DNA of 33,983 nt from Candidatus Spechtbacteria bacterium RIFCSPLOWO2_12_FULL_38_22. Lineage in GTDB: Bacteria > Patescibacteriota > Minisyncoccia > Spechtbacterales > 2-12-FULL-38-22. Below are positions 8,701 to 15,487 of the stretch, piece by piece. The stretch is taken from the NCBI GenBank assembly GCA_001820055.1, contig MHOK01000021.1, positions 1-33,983 on the forward strand, written 5' to 3'. Numbering within the stretch: the stretch's first letter is position 1; each line of letters starts with the position of its first letter. The notes beneath the pieces were generated by a model that saw only the letters and a program-made list of their open reading frames with translations, ran no database searches and was not told the origin of the DNA. Both the position numbers and the translations under genes were made by a program.

Positions 8701-9228
8701 GCGTGGACAACGCGGAATCACTTTATATCCCTCATATAATAAACCTTTCTCGTGCATTTGTTTTATGACCCACCAAAGACTTTCCATATACAACGGATCA
8801 TAAGTTATATAGGGGTTATCCAAATCTATCCAAAACCCCATGCGTTCGGTTAGGTTTTCCCAGTCTTTTTTATATTTCCAAACCGAATCCTTACATTTTT
8901 CATTGAATTTGGCTATTCCATATTCTTCTATTTGTTTTTTGTTATTTATTCCCAGTTCCCTTTCAACCTCAAGCTCCACCGGAAGTCCGTGAGTATCCCA
9001 TCCACCCCTTCGCTCTACACAAAATCCTTTCATTGTCTTATACCTACAAATAACATCTTTAAAACTGCGCGCCTCAACATGATGAAAACCGGGGCGGCCA
9101 TTTGCAGTTGGCGGACCTTCAAAAAATACAAAACTGCGGTTTTTTGACCGCTTGTCTACACTGCGTTTAAATGCGTGGGACTCTCTCCAAAATTTAAGTA
9201 TTTGTTTTTCTATTTCTATAATTTCCAT
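5722..9228 (-). CDS. ileS: Isoleucyl-tRNA synthetase with an inserted histidine-phosphatase domain
   Basis: Charges tRNA-Ile; 1168 residues, somewhat longer than usual. The HIGH equivalent is GFHH (47-50) within GPPTANGRPGFHHVEAR, the GxHH form seen in the type-2 (actinobacterial/eukaryote-like) IleRS. The CP1 editing domain spans about 185-395 (WTTTPWTLPGN). KMSKS is at 789-793 and the anticodon domain follows. CxxC pairs lie at 174/177, 387/390, 459/462 and 696/699. Residues about 480-650 are a complete histidine-phosphatase module: RHG at 488-490, SSPLIRTRQTA at 539-548 with R544, the acidic region ELIEIGVG at 566-573, and SHGDP at 631-635. The insertion sits between the two Cys pairs that bind zinc in type-2 IleRS. 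It starts two bases after the argS stop. Both activities look intact; the role of the fusion is unknown. Confidence 0.95.
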   Translation of the reverse strand: MEIIEIEKQILKFWRESHAFKRSVDKRSKNRSFVFFEGPPTANGRPGFHHVEARSFKDVICRYKTMKGFCVERRGGWDTHGLPVELEVERELGINNKKQIEEYGIAKFNEKCKDSVWKYKKDWENLTERMGFWIDLDNPYITYDPLYMESLWWVIKQMHEKGLLYEGYKVIPRCPRCGTGLSSHEVAQGYEDVTENSVFIKFRVKNPTHHSLPTTTFLLAWTTTPWTLPGNVALAIGKDIKYSLVQQNSEYYILATPLLKVLEGGYKVIKELEGSSLVGIEYEPLFDSFSDIKDRKHYVVEADFVTTEEGTGIVHTAVMYGEDDYNLGVKLGLPKYHTVDENGRFNERVKEFAGRFVKDAEPAIIDRLKAKNQLYKVLPYKHSYPFCWRCKTPLLYYAMNSWFVGISKLREELINANKKINWVPDYLKEGRFGEWLREVKDWAFSRSRYWGTPLPIWKCNSCKHMEVVGSRSDLSQLTRGKNKYFVMRHGYAGHNKLGMSISSIKTDNPKYGLTQKGIKEVKKSALELKKKGGIDVIVSSPLIRTRQTAEIVATQLGIEDIIFDKELIEIGVGNVDGKKFAEYEKLFKTEKEKFTENPHKGETLAALRERMMAVMNKLEKKYKGKKILLVSHGDPIWMLETSMQGRTVDETINCRLSNNYIKTGQFRELNYGFFPYNKGGELDFHRPFVDEIKFKCNKCKKGQMSRVKDLVDVWFDSGAMPLASLHYPFENKNAIDKGTNYPAEYICEAIDQTRGWFYTLHAISVILGKAPAYKNVISLGHVLDEKGQKMSKSKGNIVDPWKLADVYGMDAVRWYFFTVNNPGAVKRFSERDVKERLHRFILTFLNSYIFLHTYSSSVRAPKKFSDIKTKNSLDLWVSARLKELSKKVSQYMDSYNVVEAARIIDEFVMQDLSNWYVRRSRERFQKPKNKIQKSEAEKTLSFVLSEVAKLIAPFTPFVAEYVWQKVNKKENTSVHWEDYPKYLAITKKEQEVLNNMKLVQDWAQVGLSIRSDNAMRVRQPLQALAVPKVLDNKYMEILKEELNVKEVINLKNVDSKNKNWKTYGQNNEVMLDIELSEALRLEGNIREMIRHIQGMRKSLKLHPADKIKVEYSLPQTFEGKLAKWEARIAQDTNATKISEQKVNGEKHDAKVEFKWDNRDMVIMAIDKV

Positions 9229-9230
9229 AT

Positions 9231-10862
9231 CTACATTTTTTCTGGCGCGTTAATGCCCAATAGTTTTAGGGACTTCCCTATTACCAGGCCTGTAGCTATT
9301 GCCAGCGCCAACCTACCTTTATTTATATTAAAGGCAGTCGAAGAAGGATTGTCTTCGATAATCCTAAAGTCGCGATAAAATTGACTAAATATCTGCGCTA
9401 ATTCATGTACATAAGTTGTTAAACGATGAACCTGATAATCGTGAGCAATATCTTCTATGATATCGGGAAACGCGACTAACTCTTTAATCAACTTCATCTC
9501 GCCATACTCCTTAAGCTCATTCATGTTTTTTTTACTTACTGAAAATTTATTAGAATCTGTTGCATTTTGTACTTTTTTTAGAATACTGCGGATTCTAGCG
9601 TGCGTGTATTGAATATAAAATACAGGATTTTTTTGTGACTGTTCGCGGGCAAGCTCTAAATCAAACTCCATTTGAGCATCCAAAGATTTGGTTAAGTAAA
9701 AATATCTTGTGACATCCAATCCTACTTCTTTTAATAAATCGTGCAAAGAAATTACATTGCCCCTTCTTTTGGAAAGGCGCATCTTCCCTTTCAGGGTAAC
9801 TAATTGAGAAATGAGAATATCCAAATCAGTTATTTTAAAACTTTTCATTGCAGCTTTCAAACGCCCCACATGACCCTGATGATCCGCGCCCCAGATATTA
9901 ATTAATTTTTTAAAACCTCTGCGCGCTTTGTCTCTGTGATAGGCGATATCTGCCATAAGATAAGTGCTCTCTCCGCTTCCCCTAATCAACACCTGATCTT
10001 GACTATCTCCATATTTAGTAGTTCTTAACCAAGTAGCTCCCTCTTTTTCGTATACCAACTTTTTTTTTTGAAGTTCATTAAACGTGTTTGTTACGAGGTT
10101 ATTTTTATATAAACCCTCTTCCTCTTTCCAGATATCAAATTTAATTTTTGCTTCCTCGTGTAAAAACTTTTCAATGTCCTGCATAATCTTGCCGGCCAAA
10201 AAATACCCTGCCGCGCTTGCGGTTTTTATATTTTTTAATTTAGAAGAATACTGTTTTAATTTTTCGTCTAAGTATGGGCTTTTATACGAGGTTCCTCTTT
10301 TTAACGCTGTCTTTCCTAACTCCTTAATTTGCGCACTTTGACGAGCATTATTTATATAATACTCGCGCTTAATATCAAAGTTCGCAAAACTAAGTATGTT
10401 TGCTAAAACATCGCCATAAAATGCGGTACGACCATGTCCTATATGCAACTCCCCAGTTGGGTTAACGGACACGAACTCTAAGTTTAATTTTTCTCCACGA
10501 CCAACATTAACCGAGCCAAAATTATTTGTTTTCAAAATATAAGAAACCTGCTGTTTTAAATACTCATTTGAAAAGTAAAAGTTTATAAAGCCAGGGGAAG
10601 CAACTTTAATTTCTGAAAATATTTTTAATAATTTCTCATCTTTTTGAAGTTGCTCTAAAATAACTTTCGCTATTGTTTTTGGCTTTCTGCCAGAACTAGA
10701 AGCAACCTGCATAGCAATGCTTGTTGAGTAATCTCCTTGTCCTTCACGATTTGAGCGTTCAATCTTTATTTTGTTGAAAGAACCAGCCGGCAATTTAGCG
10801 CTTTCTTGAAGTATTTTTATTGAATTTTTTACACTTTGGCGTAATTTATTGCGAACTTGCAT
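9231..10862 (-). CDS. argS: Arginyl-tRNA synthetase
   Basis: Class I synthetase charging tRNA-Arg; 543 residues, normal for the family. The N-terminal additive domain (1-110, RSNREGQGDYSTSIAMQ and ASPGFINFYF) is followed by VSVNPTGELHIGHGRT with HIGH at 140-143. The KMSKS region appears as GKMRLSKRRGN, close to the KMS(K/T)R variants normal in ArgRS. The C-terminal DALR anticodon-binding domain is all-helical and ends at GKSLKLLGINAPEKM. ATG 10862 is used; there is no strong Shine-Dalgarno. It is the first gene of the operon argS-ileS-recO-surface protein-glyQS. Confidence 0.95.
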   Translation of the reverse strand: MQVRNKLRQSVKNSIKILQESAKLPAGSFNKIKIERSNREGQGDYSTSIAMQVASSSGRKPKTIAKVILEQLQKDEKLLKIFSEIKVASPGFINFYFSNEYLKQQVSYILKTNNFGSVNVGRGEKLNLEFVSVNPTGELHIGHGRTAFYGDVLANILSFANFDIKREYYINNARQSAQIKELGKTALKRGTSYKSPYLDEKLKQYSSKLKNIKTASAAGYFLAGKIMQDIEKFLHEEAKIKFDIWKEEEGLYKNNLVTNTFNELQKKKLVYEKEGATWLRTTKYGDSQDQVLIRGSGESTYLMADIAYHRDKARRGFKKLINIWGADHQGHVGRLKAAMKSFKITDLDILISQLVTLKGKMRLSKRRGNVISLHDLLKEVGLDVTRYFYLTKSLDAQMEFDLELAREQSQKNPVFYIQYTHARIRSILKKVQNATDSNKFSVSKKNMNELKEYGEMKLIKELVAFPDIIEDIAHDYQVHRLTTYVHELAQIFSQFYRDFRIIEDNPSSTAFNINKGRLALAIATGLVIGKSLKLLGINAPEKM

Positions 10863-10874
10863 GTACTCTAAGTT

Positions 10875-10893
10875 ATAGCGTAAATTTCGCTAT
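10875..10893 (-). promoter_or_regulatory. Small dyad just upstream of argS
   Basis: ATAGCG (10875-10880) and CGCTAT (10888-10893) form a 6-bp inverted repeat 13 bases before the argS ATG. It could be an operator or leader hairpin. I could not identify a convincing promoter for argS; candidate -10 sequences such as TTTATAC nearby lack a good -35. Confidence 0.3.
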
Positions 10894-10975
10894 GTATAAA
10901 GGGGGTATAAAAATTTCTGGGAATTTTTTAGTTTATTTAATGTTATTCAATAAGTTGAACAGTATCGAAATATAT

Positions 10976-11005
10976 AAAAAATCGTCGGTTAGGACGACTT
11001 TTTTG
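10976..11005 (-). terminator. Intrinsic terminator after the 66-residue ORF
   Basis: TCGTC (10982-10986) and GACGA (10993-10997) form a short stem flanked by A-runs and T-runs, so it works in either direction. It lies 16 bases past the stop at 11021 and separates this small gene from argS. Confidence 0.65.
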
Positions 11006-11020
11006 TTTTAGGTTAACTAT

Positions 11021-11221
11021 TTATTCTGAAAAAAGTGACTTAGCGTCAAGGGCGGTATTTGTGGTAACAGAGCCCCCATCTCCGCCTTTAAGTAGAACAA
11101 AACCTGCTTCCCCTAGCACTCTTTTCATATCTGAAGCGGCATCAAATGCTTCTTTAGCTGTTGCAAACTTCCTGTTGCTTCTAATAGCAAAAATCTTCTC
11201 CCAGGTAGTTCCGTATGCCAT
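11021..11221 (-). CDS. Small orphan protein, 66 residues
   Basis: I do not recognise this protein (MAYGTTWEKIFAIRSNRKF...). It is soluble and mildly helical, with a Gly-rich LLKGGDGGSV turn near the C-terminus and no membrane segment or Cys. That it is a real gene is well supported. A near-consensus promoter lies at 11249-11277, GGGGAGGTG sits seven bases before the ATG, and a terminator follows the stop. The strong promoter and Shine-Dalgarno suggest high expression. It stands alone between argS and the repeat-flanked GIY-YIG gene. Confidence 0.7.
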   Translation of the reverse strand: MAYGTTWEKIFAIRSNRKFATAKEAFDAASDMKRVLGEAGFVLLKGGDGGSVTTNTALDAKSLFSE

Positions 11222-11248
11222 CTTGCACCTCCCCTACATACTAAAAAC

Positions 11249-11277
11249 ATCTTAACAAATACATGATGGCCTGTCAA
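11249..11277 (-). promoter_or_regulatory. Near-consensus sigma-70 promoter of the 66-residue gene
   Basis: On the reverse strand, TTGACA (11277-11272) and TAAGAT (11254-11249) are 17 bases apart, the best -35/-10 pair in the window. It is followed by a strong Shine-Dalgarno and ATG 11221. Confidence 0.8.
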
Positions 11278-11283
11278 TGTTTG

Positions 11284-11359
11284 ATGCGCGCACCGCGAAG
11301 CCCCCGGTTTTTGCCGGGGGCGAAGTGGTGGAGATGACGGGACACTTTGTTATTTCACT
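11284..11359. repeat. 76-bp direct repeat, copy A
   Basis: It aligns without gaps to 11691-11766 with 8 differences. It contains a hairpin (GCCCCCGG / CCGGGGGC), then GTGGTGGAGATGACGGG, and ends in TTATTTCACT. Its last bases overlap the GIY-YIG stop codon at 11358-11360. Confidence 0.85.
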
Positions 11360-11597
11360 AAATTAATCTTTTTTTGGTAAAAGCATACCCAGAACTAGAT
11401 TTTAGATATTTCTCAAAAGCGTAAGCTTTTTCTTTTTCTACAAATGTACAATACCAAAGTAAAATATAAGGAGTTTTTAATTTAGTGGATTTAGTACCGT
11501 GCCCATTATGTTGTTTGACGCGTTTTTGTAAATCAGCTGTTGCGCCAATATAACGACTTTTGTCTTTTTCGCTTTGTAAAATATAAACATAGTACAT
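11358..11597 (-). CDS. GIY-YIG domain protein (UPF0213-like)
   Basis: An 80-residue single-domain GIY-YIG nuclease-fold protein starting at MYYVYILQSEKDKSRYIGAT. The paired motifs are YYVYIL and RYIG; the expected Arg follows in LQKRVKQHN and the late Glu in AYAFEKYLKSSSG. Such stand-alone proteins (UPF0213 group) are common in small genomes and lack the DNA-binding arms of homing endonucleases; their role is poorly known. ATG 11597 is preferred because it places the first beta-strand at the N-terminus as in the family; a GTG 15 bases upstream is possible. The gene sits exactly between two 76-bp direct repeats, so it may have arrived or been duplicated as a unit. Confidence 0.8.
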   Translation of the reverse strand: MYYVYILQSEKDKSRYIGATADLQKRVKQHNGHGTKSTKLKTPYILLWYCTFVEKEKAYAFEKYLKSSSGYAFTKKRLI

Positions 11598-11615
11598 ATT
11601 GATCTGCCCCACGAC

Positions 11616-11632
11616 GTACCACTGCGTGGTAC
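11616..11632. repeat. Short perfect palindrome upstream of the GIY-YIG gene
   Basis: GTACCAC (11616-11622) and GTGGTAC (11626-11632) with a 3-base loop lie 19 bases before the ATG at 11597. This could be an operator or leader hairpin. Confidence 0.4.
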
Positions 11633-11690
11633 TATGCGGGGCACCACTTCGCTTAACACTAGCACGAATTTTTTAAATTTTAAAATTTTG

Positions 11691-11766
11691 GTGCGTGCAC
11701 CGCGAAGCCCCCGATTTTATTCGGGGGCGAAGTGGTGGAGATGGCGGGACACTTCGTTATTTCACT
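11691..11766. repeat. 76-bp direct repeat, copy B
   Basis: Partner of 11284-11359. The hairpin loop differs most; the flanking CACCGCGAAG, the GTGGTGGAGATGGCGGG core and the TTATTTCACT end are conserved. The core of this copy matches the ssrA 3' terminus exactly over 17 bp (11733-11749). From here to 11941 there is no gene: the stretch holds a 16-bp palindrome TTCGCTAATTAGCGAA, a CGGGAAAC/GTTTCCCG hairpin, an ssrA-like fragment and a terminator. Confidence 0.85.
11733..11749. other. Putative attachment-site copy (left end of the integrated element)
   Basis: GTGGTGGAGATGGCGGG is identical and in the same orientation as 23083-23099, the complement of the last bases of ssrA. The two copies bound about 11.3 kb containing the recombinase, Rep-like and restriction genes. 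The 76-bp repeat copy A has the same core with one change (11325-11341), which weakens the assignment. Confidence 0.4.
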
Positions 11767-11872
11767 CGCTCACTTCGTTCGCTCTTTGACACCTTGCGGT
11801 TTCAACGCTCTTCGCTAATTAGCGAATCGCTGCTTCCACCACGGGAAACCAAAGTTTCCCGACCCCTTCTTT

Positions 11873-11889
11873 GTTCAATCCCCGCCATC
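11873..11889 (+). other. Inverted 17-nt fragment matching the ssrA 3' region
   Basis: GTTCAATCCCCGCCATC is identical to the T-loop/acceptor part of the tmRNA at 23091-23107, but in the opposite orientation. No tRNA or tmRNA surrounds it, so it looks like a relic of an earlier insertion or rearrangement. Confidence 0.45.
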
Positions 11890-11899
11890 AATTTCAACC

Positions 11900-11941
11900 A
11901 AAATAAAATAGTCCGCCACGCATGGCGGACTATTTTATTTT
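11900..11941 (-). terminator. Bidirectional terminator, perfect 19-bp arms
   Basis: Arms at 11900-11918 and 11923-11941 are perfectly complementary with a 4-base loop. The core is AGTCCGCCA / TGGCGGACT and the ends are ATTTTATTTT, so it can terminate from either side. It would end leftward transcripts from the 12029-12445 gene. Confidence 0.75.
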
Positions 11942-11947
11942 GGTGGA

Positions 11948-12016
11948 CTACGTGAGAAGTGGTTGGAACCAAATTATGAAGGAATTGCAGCTTTGGCAGC
12001 AGGTATCCACGACTAA
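11948..12016 (+). pseudogene. Short coding remnant (LREKWLEPNYEG...), copy A
   Basis: The + strand reads LREKWLEPNYEGIAALAAGIHD and a stop, without a start codon. The first part aligns with 18901-18930 (LREKWLESNY). Most DNA differences fall in third codon positions, as expected of two decayed copies of a real C-terminal coding region. The parent protein is not recognised. Upstream, the frame enters the terminator hairpin at 11900-11941. Confidence 0.4.
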
Positions 12017-12028
12017 TTCGTAATTTTA

Positions 12029-12445
12029 CTAAAACTCCCCCTTATCAACCAATTTATTTAATCTCTTAATAACTGCCTTCGTTAATTTATTTTCAGACAG
12101 CCGAACCTTCATTTGTTGATTTTCTTGGAATCTTTCTACTAAACCCTGGCCTTCAAGCTTCTTATCAATAGTGCTATCCCACCAAGCTCCTTGCCAGAAA
12201 TTATTCTTTGAATATAAAACATCTATGGAAACAAGGGGCCACGGATGACCATTATTCCATATATCCAAAAGACGATCTGCCATATGTTTCCCTTTTAAGG
12301 CCTTTCTAATCGAACGAGTTTCTTTCAATAATTTCTTGGTTATAAAATAAGATTTTACCCAAGCTTCAATTGGTTTATACATAAAAGCAGTGAATCCCAA
12401 AAAGATAGCACCGCTTACTACTGACAAAATAATGAATTTAATCAT
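12029..12445 (-). CDS. Single-pass membrane protein of unknown function
   Basis: A 138-residue protein that I do not recognise. An N-terminal membrane segment (about residues 3-22) is followed by a basic helix (KSYFITKKLLKETRSIRKALKGK) and a soluble C-terminal part with alternating charged helices that could form a small winged helix (LVERFQENQQMKVRLSENKLTKAVIKRLNKLV). The topology suggests a membrane-tethered cytoplasmic domain. It starts 25 bases after the AlbA_2 gene stop, so the two may be co-transcribed. It lies at the left edge of the putative element. Confidence 0.6.
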   Translation of the reverse strand: MIKFIILSVVSGAIFLGFTAFMYKPIEAWVKSYFITKKLLKETRSIRKALKGKHMADRLLDIWNNGHPWPLVSIDVLYSKNNFWQGAWWDSTIDKKLEGQGLVERFQENQQMKVRLSENKLTKAVIKRLNKLVDKGEF

Positions 12446-12470
12446 AATTTAAATTTTAACACATTATTTA

Positions 12471-13844
12471 TCATAAACTTGCAATAGCGTCTGCGTTAAT
12501 TGTTTTCAATCCATCTCTTTCTTGAACATAGGGAATTTTTTCTTCTTCAAATCCGAACCACAGATATACCTCCCGAATCAACTCAAATGCAACAGCTCCT
12601 ATATCGAAATTATCAGTTAAAAAGGTTTTTTCAACCGCTCCATCATTATCGGGCGCATCTCTTCTTTGGTCTTCAAAGCCTTGAGCCAAACTGCCGAGTT
12701 GATATGGAAGTAAATAACTTTTTATGTCATCAAGGTGTAAATTCTTAAAATCAACCCGCAGTGTTATTTCTTCTGGTAAATTCTCCAGGTCATCCAAAAC
12801 AAGCTTATAGAACGACACAAAACTATAAATAACCTCTATTAGAGCGGCTGAGTTTATTTTCTGTCTTTCTTCATCGTGCCAGGCAAGAAATCTATGGTCT
12901 GCAAGAGCAATAAAAACAAGGGTTCCATCCTTATACAAATCGATAACCTTCCTGTCTCCGTTTGCTACGCGAATCATTTCACCACGCATAATCCTTGCCT
13001 GATCCAGCGTCTCAATACTCCAACCACCTCGTCGTAATATAGGGGGAGTTTCTAAATGCCTTCTGATGCTATGCTCTGAGGTTAAAAAAATAGTTTGAAG
13101 CTGACTCGGCTGATTTGGGTAAGCAGAAATAGTTATAGTTCTTTCATTTCCCAGATAAGCGTGTTCAAGCGCGCGCGTTATTCTTTGCTCTATTCTCTCA
13201 CCATTAGTCCTGCTTTGAACTTGAGCCTGATTATGTTGCGCTACACTCCTCAAGAGAACCTCGATTCCATCAAGTTGATTTTTAATTTGTTTTTCATAAT
13301 GAAAACCTGATTGTATATATCTTTGCATATCTGCAATAGTTGCGGGTTTATTGGTGTCTCCTTTTCTCTGCGCGTACCCAAACAGTGTCTCTATTTTCCT
13401 TTCACCATCAAGAGTTTTTGTTATTAAAAAAGGTTTAGTAGATTCTTTTTGTTCTGGAACCGTAATAACCACCAAGCCCCTGCCCGCCTGAGACGTAATC
13501 TCAATCCATTTTACATCTACCCCCTCAATGTCCGGGTAAACCCAATCTCCTATAACATTTCTATATTGTATGGGGTCTACGAGGCTTTTATTAAAAGGAC
13601 GAAGAGATTCAACTTCATCTCCAAAATGTTCGTCGCTTTGAGATGTTTTAACACCTATAAAAATAAATCCTCCTTCAAAATTGGAGAAAGAGGAAACGTC
13701 TTTAGCTAATTCTTTTTTTGATATATCGTTTTGCAACTGATAAGGGCTTGCTTTGCAATCGAACCACTCATTCTCAATTTCTCCAATAAGCTTATCAAAA
13801 TCAGCGGCTGAAACAATTTCTTGTAATTTTTCTAAGGATAGCAT
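12471..13844 (-). CDS. AlbA_2 (Schlafen-like) domain protein
   Basis: A 457-residue protein with an N-terminal AlbA_2 domain. NEWFDCKASPY (25-35) stands for the usual 'E...EfK', and AKDVSSFSNFEGGFIFIGVK (47-66) is the diagnostic 'vsAFaNt.GG.i.iGv' segment. This domain binds nucleic acid and is common in accessory proteins, often beside defence genes; some Schlafen relatives cleave tRNA. Residues 160-457 are mixed alpha/beta without recognisable motifs. I chose ATG 13844 because the 43 residues upstream are basic, encoded by a hairpin region, and outside the domain. It lies downstream of the restriction-modification operon, so a defence role is plausible but inferred. Confidence 0.7.
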   Translation of the reverse strand: MLSLEKLQEIVSAADFDKLIGEIENEWFDCKASPYQLQNDISKKELAKDVSSFSNFEGGFIFIGVKTSQSDEHFGDEVESLRPFNKSLVDPIQYRNVIGDWVYPDIEGVDVKWIEITSQAGRGLVVITVPEQKESTKPFLITKTLDGERKIETLFGYAQRKGDTNKPATIADMQRYIQSGFHYEKQIKNQLDGIEVLLRSVAQHNQAQVQSRTNGERIEQRITRALEHAYLGNERTITISAYPNQPSQLQTIFLTSEHSIRRHLETPPILRRGGWSIETLDQARIMRGEMIRVANGDRKVIDLYKDGTLVFIALADHRFLAWHDEERQKINSAALIEVIYSFVSFYKLVLDDLENLPEEITLRVDFKNLHLDDIKSYLLPYQLGSLAQGFEDQRRDAPDNDGAVEKTFLTDNFDIGAVAFELIREVYLWFGFEEEKIPYVQERDGLKTINADAIASL

Positions 13845-13926
13845 ACAAATTGAATTTAATTTACCTCTTACACTACACAAAAACAAGCGCCTTCGCAAGC
13901 GCCCCTTTGTTTTATAGAAAATAATT

Positions 13927-14085
13927 TTATCCTTCTTGCTCCTCTGTTTTACTGGGCCTAAGCAGTAACGCAAAAAGGTTCACCAGCTTTTCTGCCTTTA
14001 TTTTTGCTTCTTCATAAGGAAGTTCTACATTAAATTCCTTCTTATAAAGTTCTTGAAATTCTTTTACGGCTTCGTCGGGTAGCAT
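13927..14085 (-). CDS. Small acidic/helical protein, 52 residues
   Basis: ATG 14085 to TAA 13927 encodes MLPDEAVKEFQELYKKEFN and onward to LLLRPSKTEEQEG. It is predicted all-helical with a heptad-like hydrophobic pattern (VKEFQELY, AEKLVNLFALLL). I have the impression that proteins of this shape ('xEFQxLYKKxFxVELxxEEA') recur in mobile and restriction loci, but I cannot verify that here. The start is 13 bases after the nuclease stop at 14099, so it is the last gene of the restriction operon. A short GCGA-tetraloop hairpin with a U-rich tail follows near 13870-13895. Confidence 0.6.
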   Translation of the reverse strand: MLPDEAVKEFQELYKKEFNVELPYEEAKIKAEKLVNLFALLLRPSKTEEQEG

Positions 14086-14098
14086 ATAGGAAAATTAC

Positions 14099-15487
14099 TT
14101 AAGCCCAAAAATCTAATAGATTCTTAATTGCTTCCTTAAATAATTCCGGAGCTTGAACGCCTAAAATCAAATCGCCTTGCTCATTTAAAAGAAACCCAAC
14201 TTTAAGTTCCACAATCTTTTTTTCTACTCCCCCAAATAAAACAACGGTGCGAATTATTTCAAATCCAGGATAGTATTTCTTGATATATCTGTCCTCAATA
14301 TCCTTAAAACCTCTTAACTCCTTAATACCGTCCTTACGGAACTTATATTTTTTACCTTCAACATCAATCACTTCGCTTCTTCCAAAGTCAATTAAAATTA
14401 AATCTGGTATGCTAATTATTTTCTTCTTATTTCCGGCTTTATATGCACGTTTATCAGAATACTTTTCTAAAGCAATAGGTTTTCCTTCTTTAGTTATAAA
14501 ATAGCCTTTCTCGCAACCGGCGTGGTTTTCAAAAATAGAGTATCCTTCTGTAAAATTTTCTGCCACCAAATGAATAAATATAGTCCCTAATTTCTCCCCA
14601 TCCATATCATACTTCCAATAACTCTTATGCATTACAGCTTTTGAAATTGTTATGCCCTGCAATGAGATATTTAAAGCATTGGCTATTTGAATAAACTTAT
14701 TTCCACCCTCAACGTGTTGTTGTAAAAGACCGTGCCGAGTAATTTCAATCTCACCTTTCCAACCTAATCTTCGCAAAGCTGCAGCAATTAAACTCAATGC
14801 GCCGATGTTTGGATCGTGAGATAGTCCGCCACTTTTGAAGAGCCGACCGGAGATTTGAATCTTCTTATCAAGTTTTGTAAACAAAATTGGCACATTTCCT
14901 TTCGGAGCATTTTTCATACCAGCTTTTAGAGCAATGATCTCATCAATGGTTTTAAAAGGTTTGAAAATTTTAGGATCTAACTTTTTACCTAACACCTCAA
15001 CGCCCAGAGTTAGCAGTAACCTTGTCCCAAAAATATACGTTGATGTTGCCACCTTTTTCTGATCTATCCTTAAATAATAGAGCATTATTTTTTTAGCATT
15101 TGGGTAATAGGTTTGTATAAAAAGAAATTTAATAGCTCGTTGATAAACACCGGTATTTCGGCTCTCCGAATCATCTGTTTTGGTTTCTTCAATCGCGTAA
15201 ATAGGTTTATCCCTTAAAGTTGGTTCATTTTTTTGATAAAAAATTAAGAAATCTACTGCACTTGAGTTCCCTGAAATAGTTTTTATATACACTCTGTCTA
15301 CATTATTGCAACGAAAACCTACGACCTCGTATTTAAAAGCAAACTTTCCATTTTCCAGAATTGGTAAAATGCGTATAGCATCAATAAAAACTGCAAATTC
15401 ATAATCCTTTGCAAATTTTTCAAGCACTTTTATTAAAACCTCTTTTTTGGGACGCTCCTCTGTTAAAAACCAAAGATTCTTTTTCAT
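14099..15487 (-). CDS. Probable type II restriction endonuclease (PD-(D/E)xK)
   Basis: A 462-residue protein overlapping the upstream methyltransferase by four bases (ATGA). The nuclease signature is VDFLIFYQ (D79) followed by IYAIEETKTDD (E101, K103), the D...ExK arrangement of PD-(D/E)xK enzymes. A second region, IIISIPDLILIDFGRSEVIDVEGKKY, also has the look of a beta-strand D/E core. No resemblance to a named enzyme was recognised, which is normal for restriction endonucleases. The position directly after two adenine methyltransferases is the main functional evidence. Recognition sequence cannot be read from the protein. Confidence 0.65.
   Translation of the reverse strand: MKKNLWFLTEERPKKEVLIKVLEKFAKDYEFAVFIDAIRILPILENGKFAFKYEVVGFRCNNVDRVYIKTISGNSSAVDFLIFYQKNEPTLRDKPIYAIEETKTDDSESRNTGVYQRAIKFLFIQTYYPNAKKIMLYYLRIDQKKVATSTYIFGTRLLLTLGVEVLGKKLDPKIFKPFKTIDEIIALKAGMKNAPKGNVPILFTKLDKKIQISGRLFKSGGLSHDPNIGALSLIAAALRRLGWKGEIEITRHGLLQQHVEGGNKFIQIANALNISLQGITISKAVMHKSYWKYDMDGEKLGTIFIHLVAENFTEGYSIFENHAGCEKGYFITKEGKPIALEKYSDKRAYKAGNKKKIISIPDLILIDFGRSEVIDVEGKKYKFRKDGIKELRGFKDIEDRYIKKYYPGFEIIRTVVLFGGVEKKIVELKVGFLLNEQGDLILGVQAPELFKEAIKNLLDFWA

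Noticed and set aside
11695-11955. Forward-strand ORF across the repeat region
   Set aside because: It runs through the 76-bp repeat, several hairpins and a terminator; repeats rather than protein explain it.
13845-13973. N-terminal extension of the AlbA_2 protein
   Set aside because: The 43 extra residues are basic and encoded by a hairpin-rich stretch following the small gene; the domain begins after ATG 13844.
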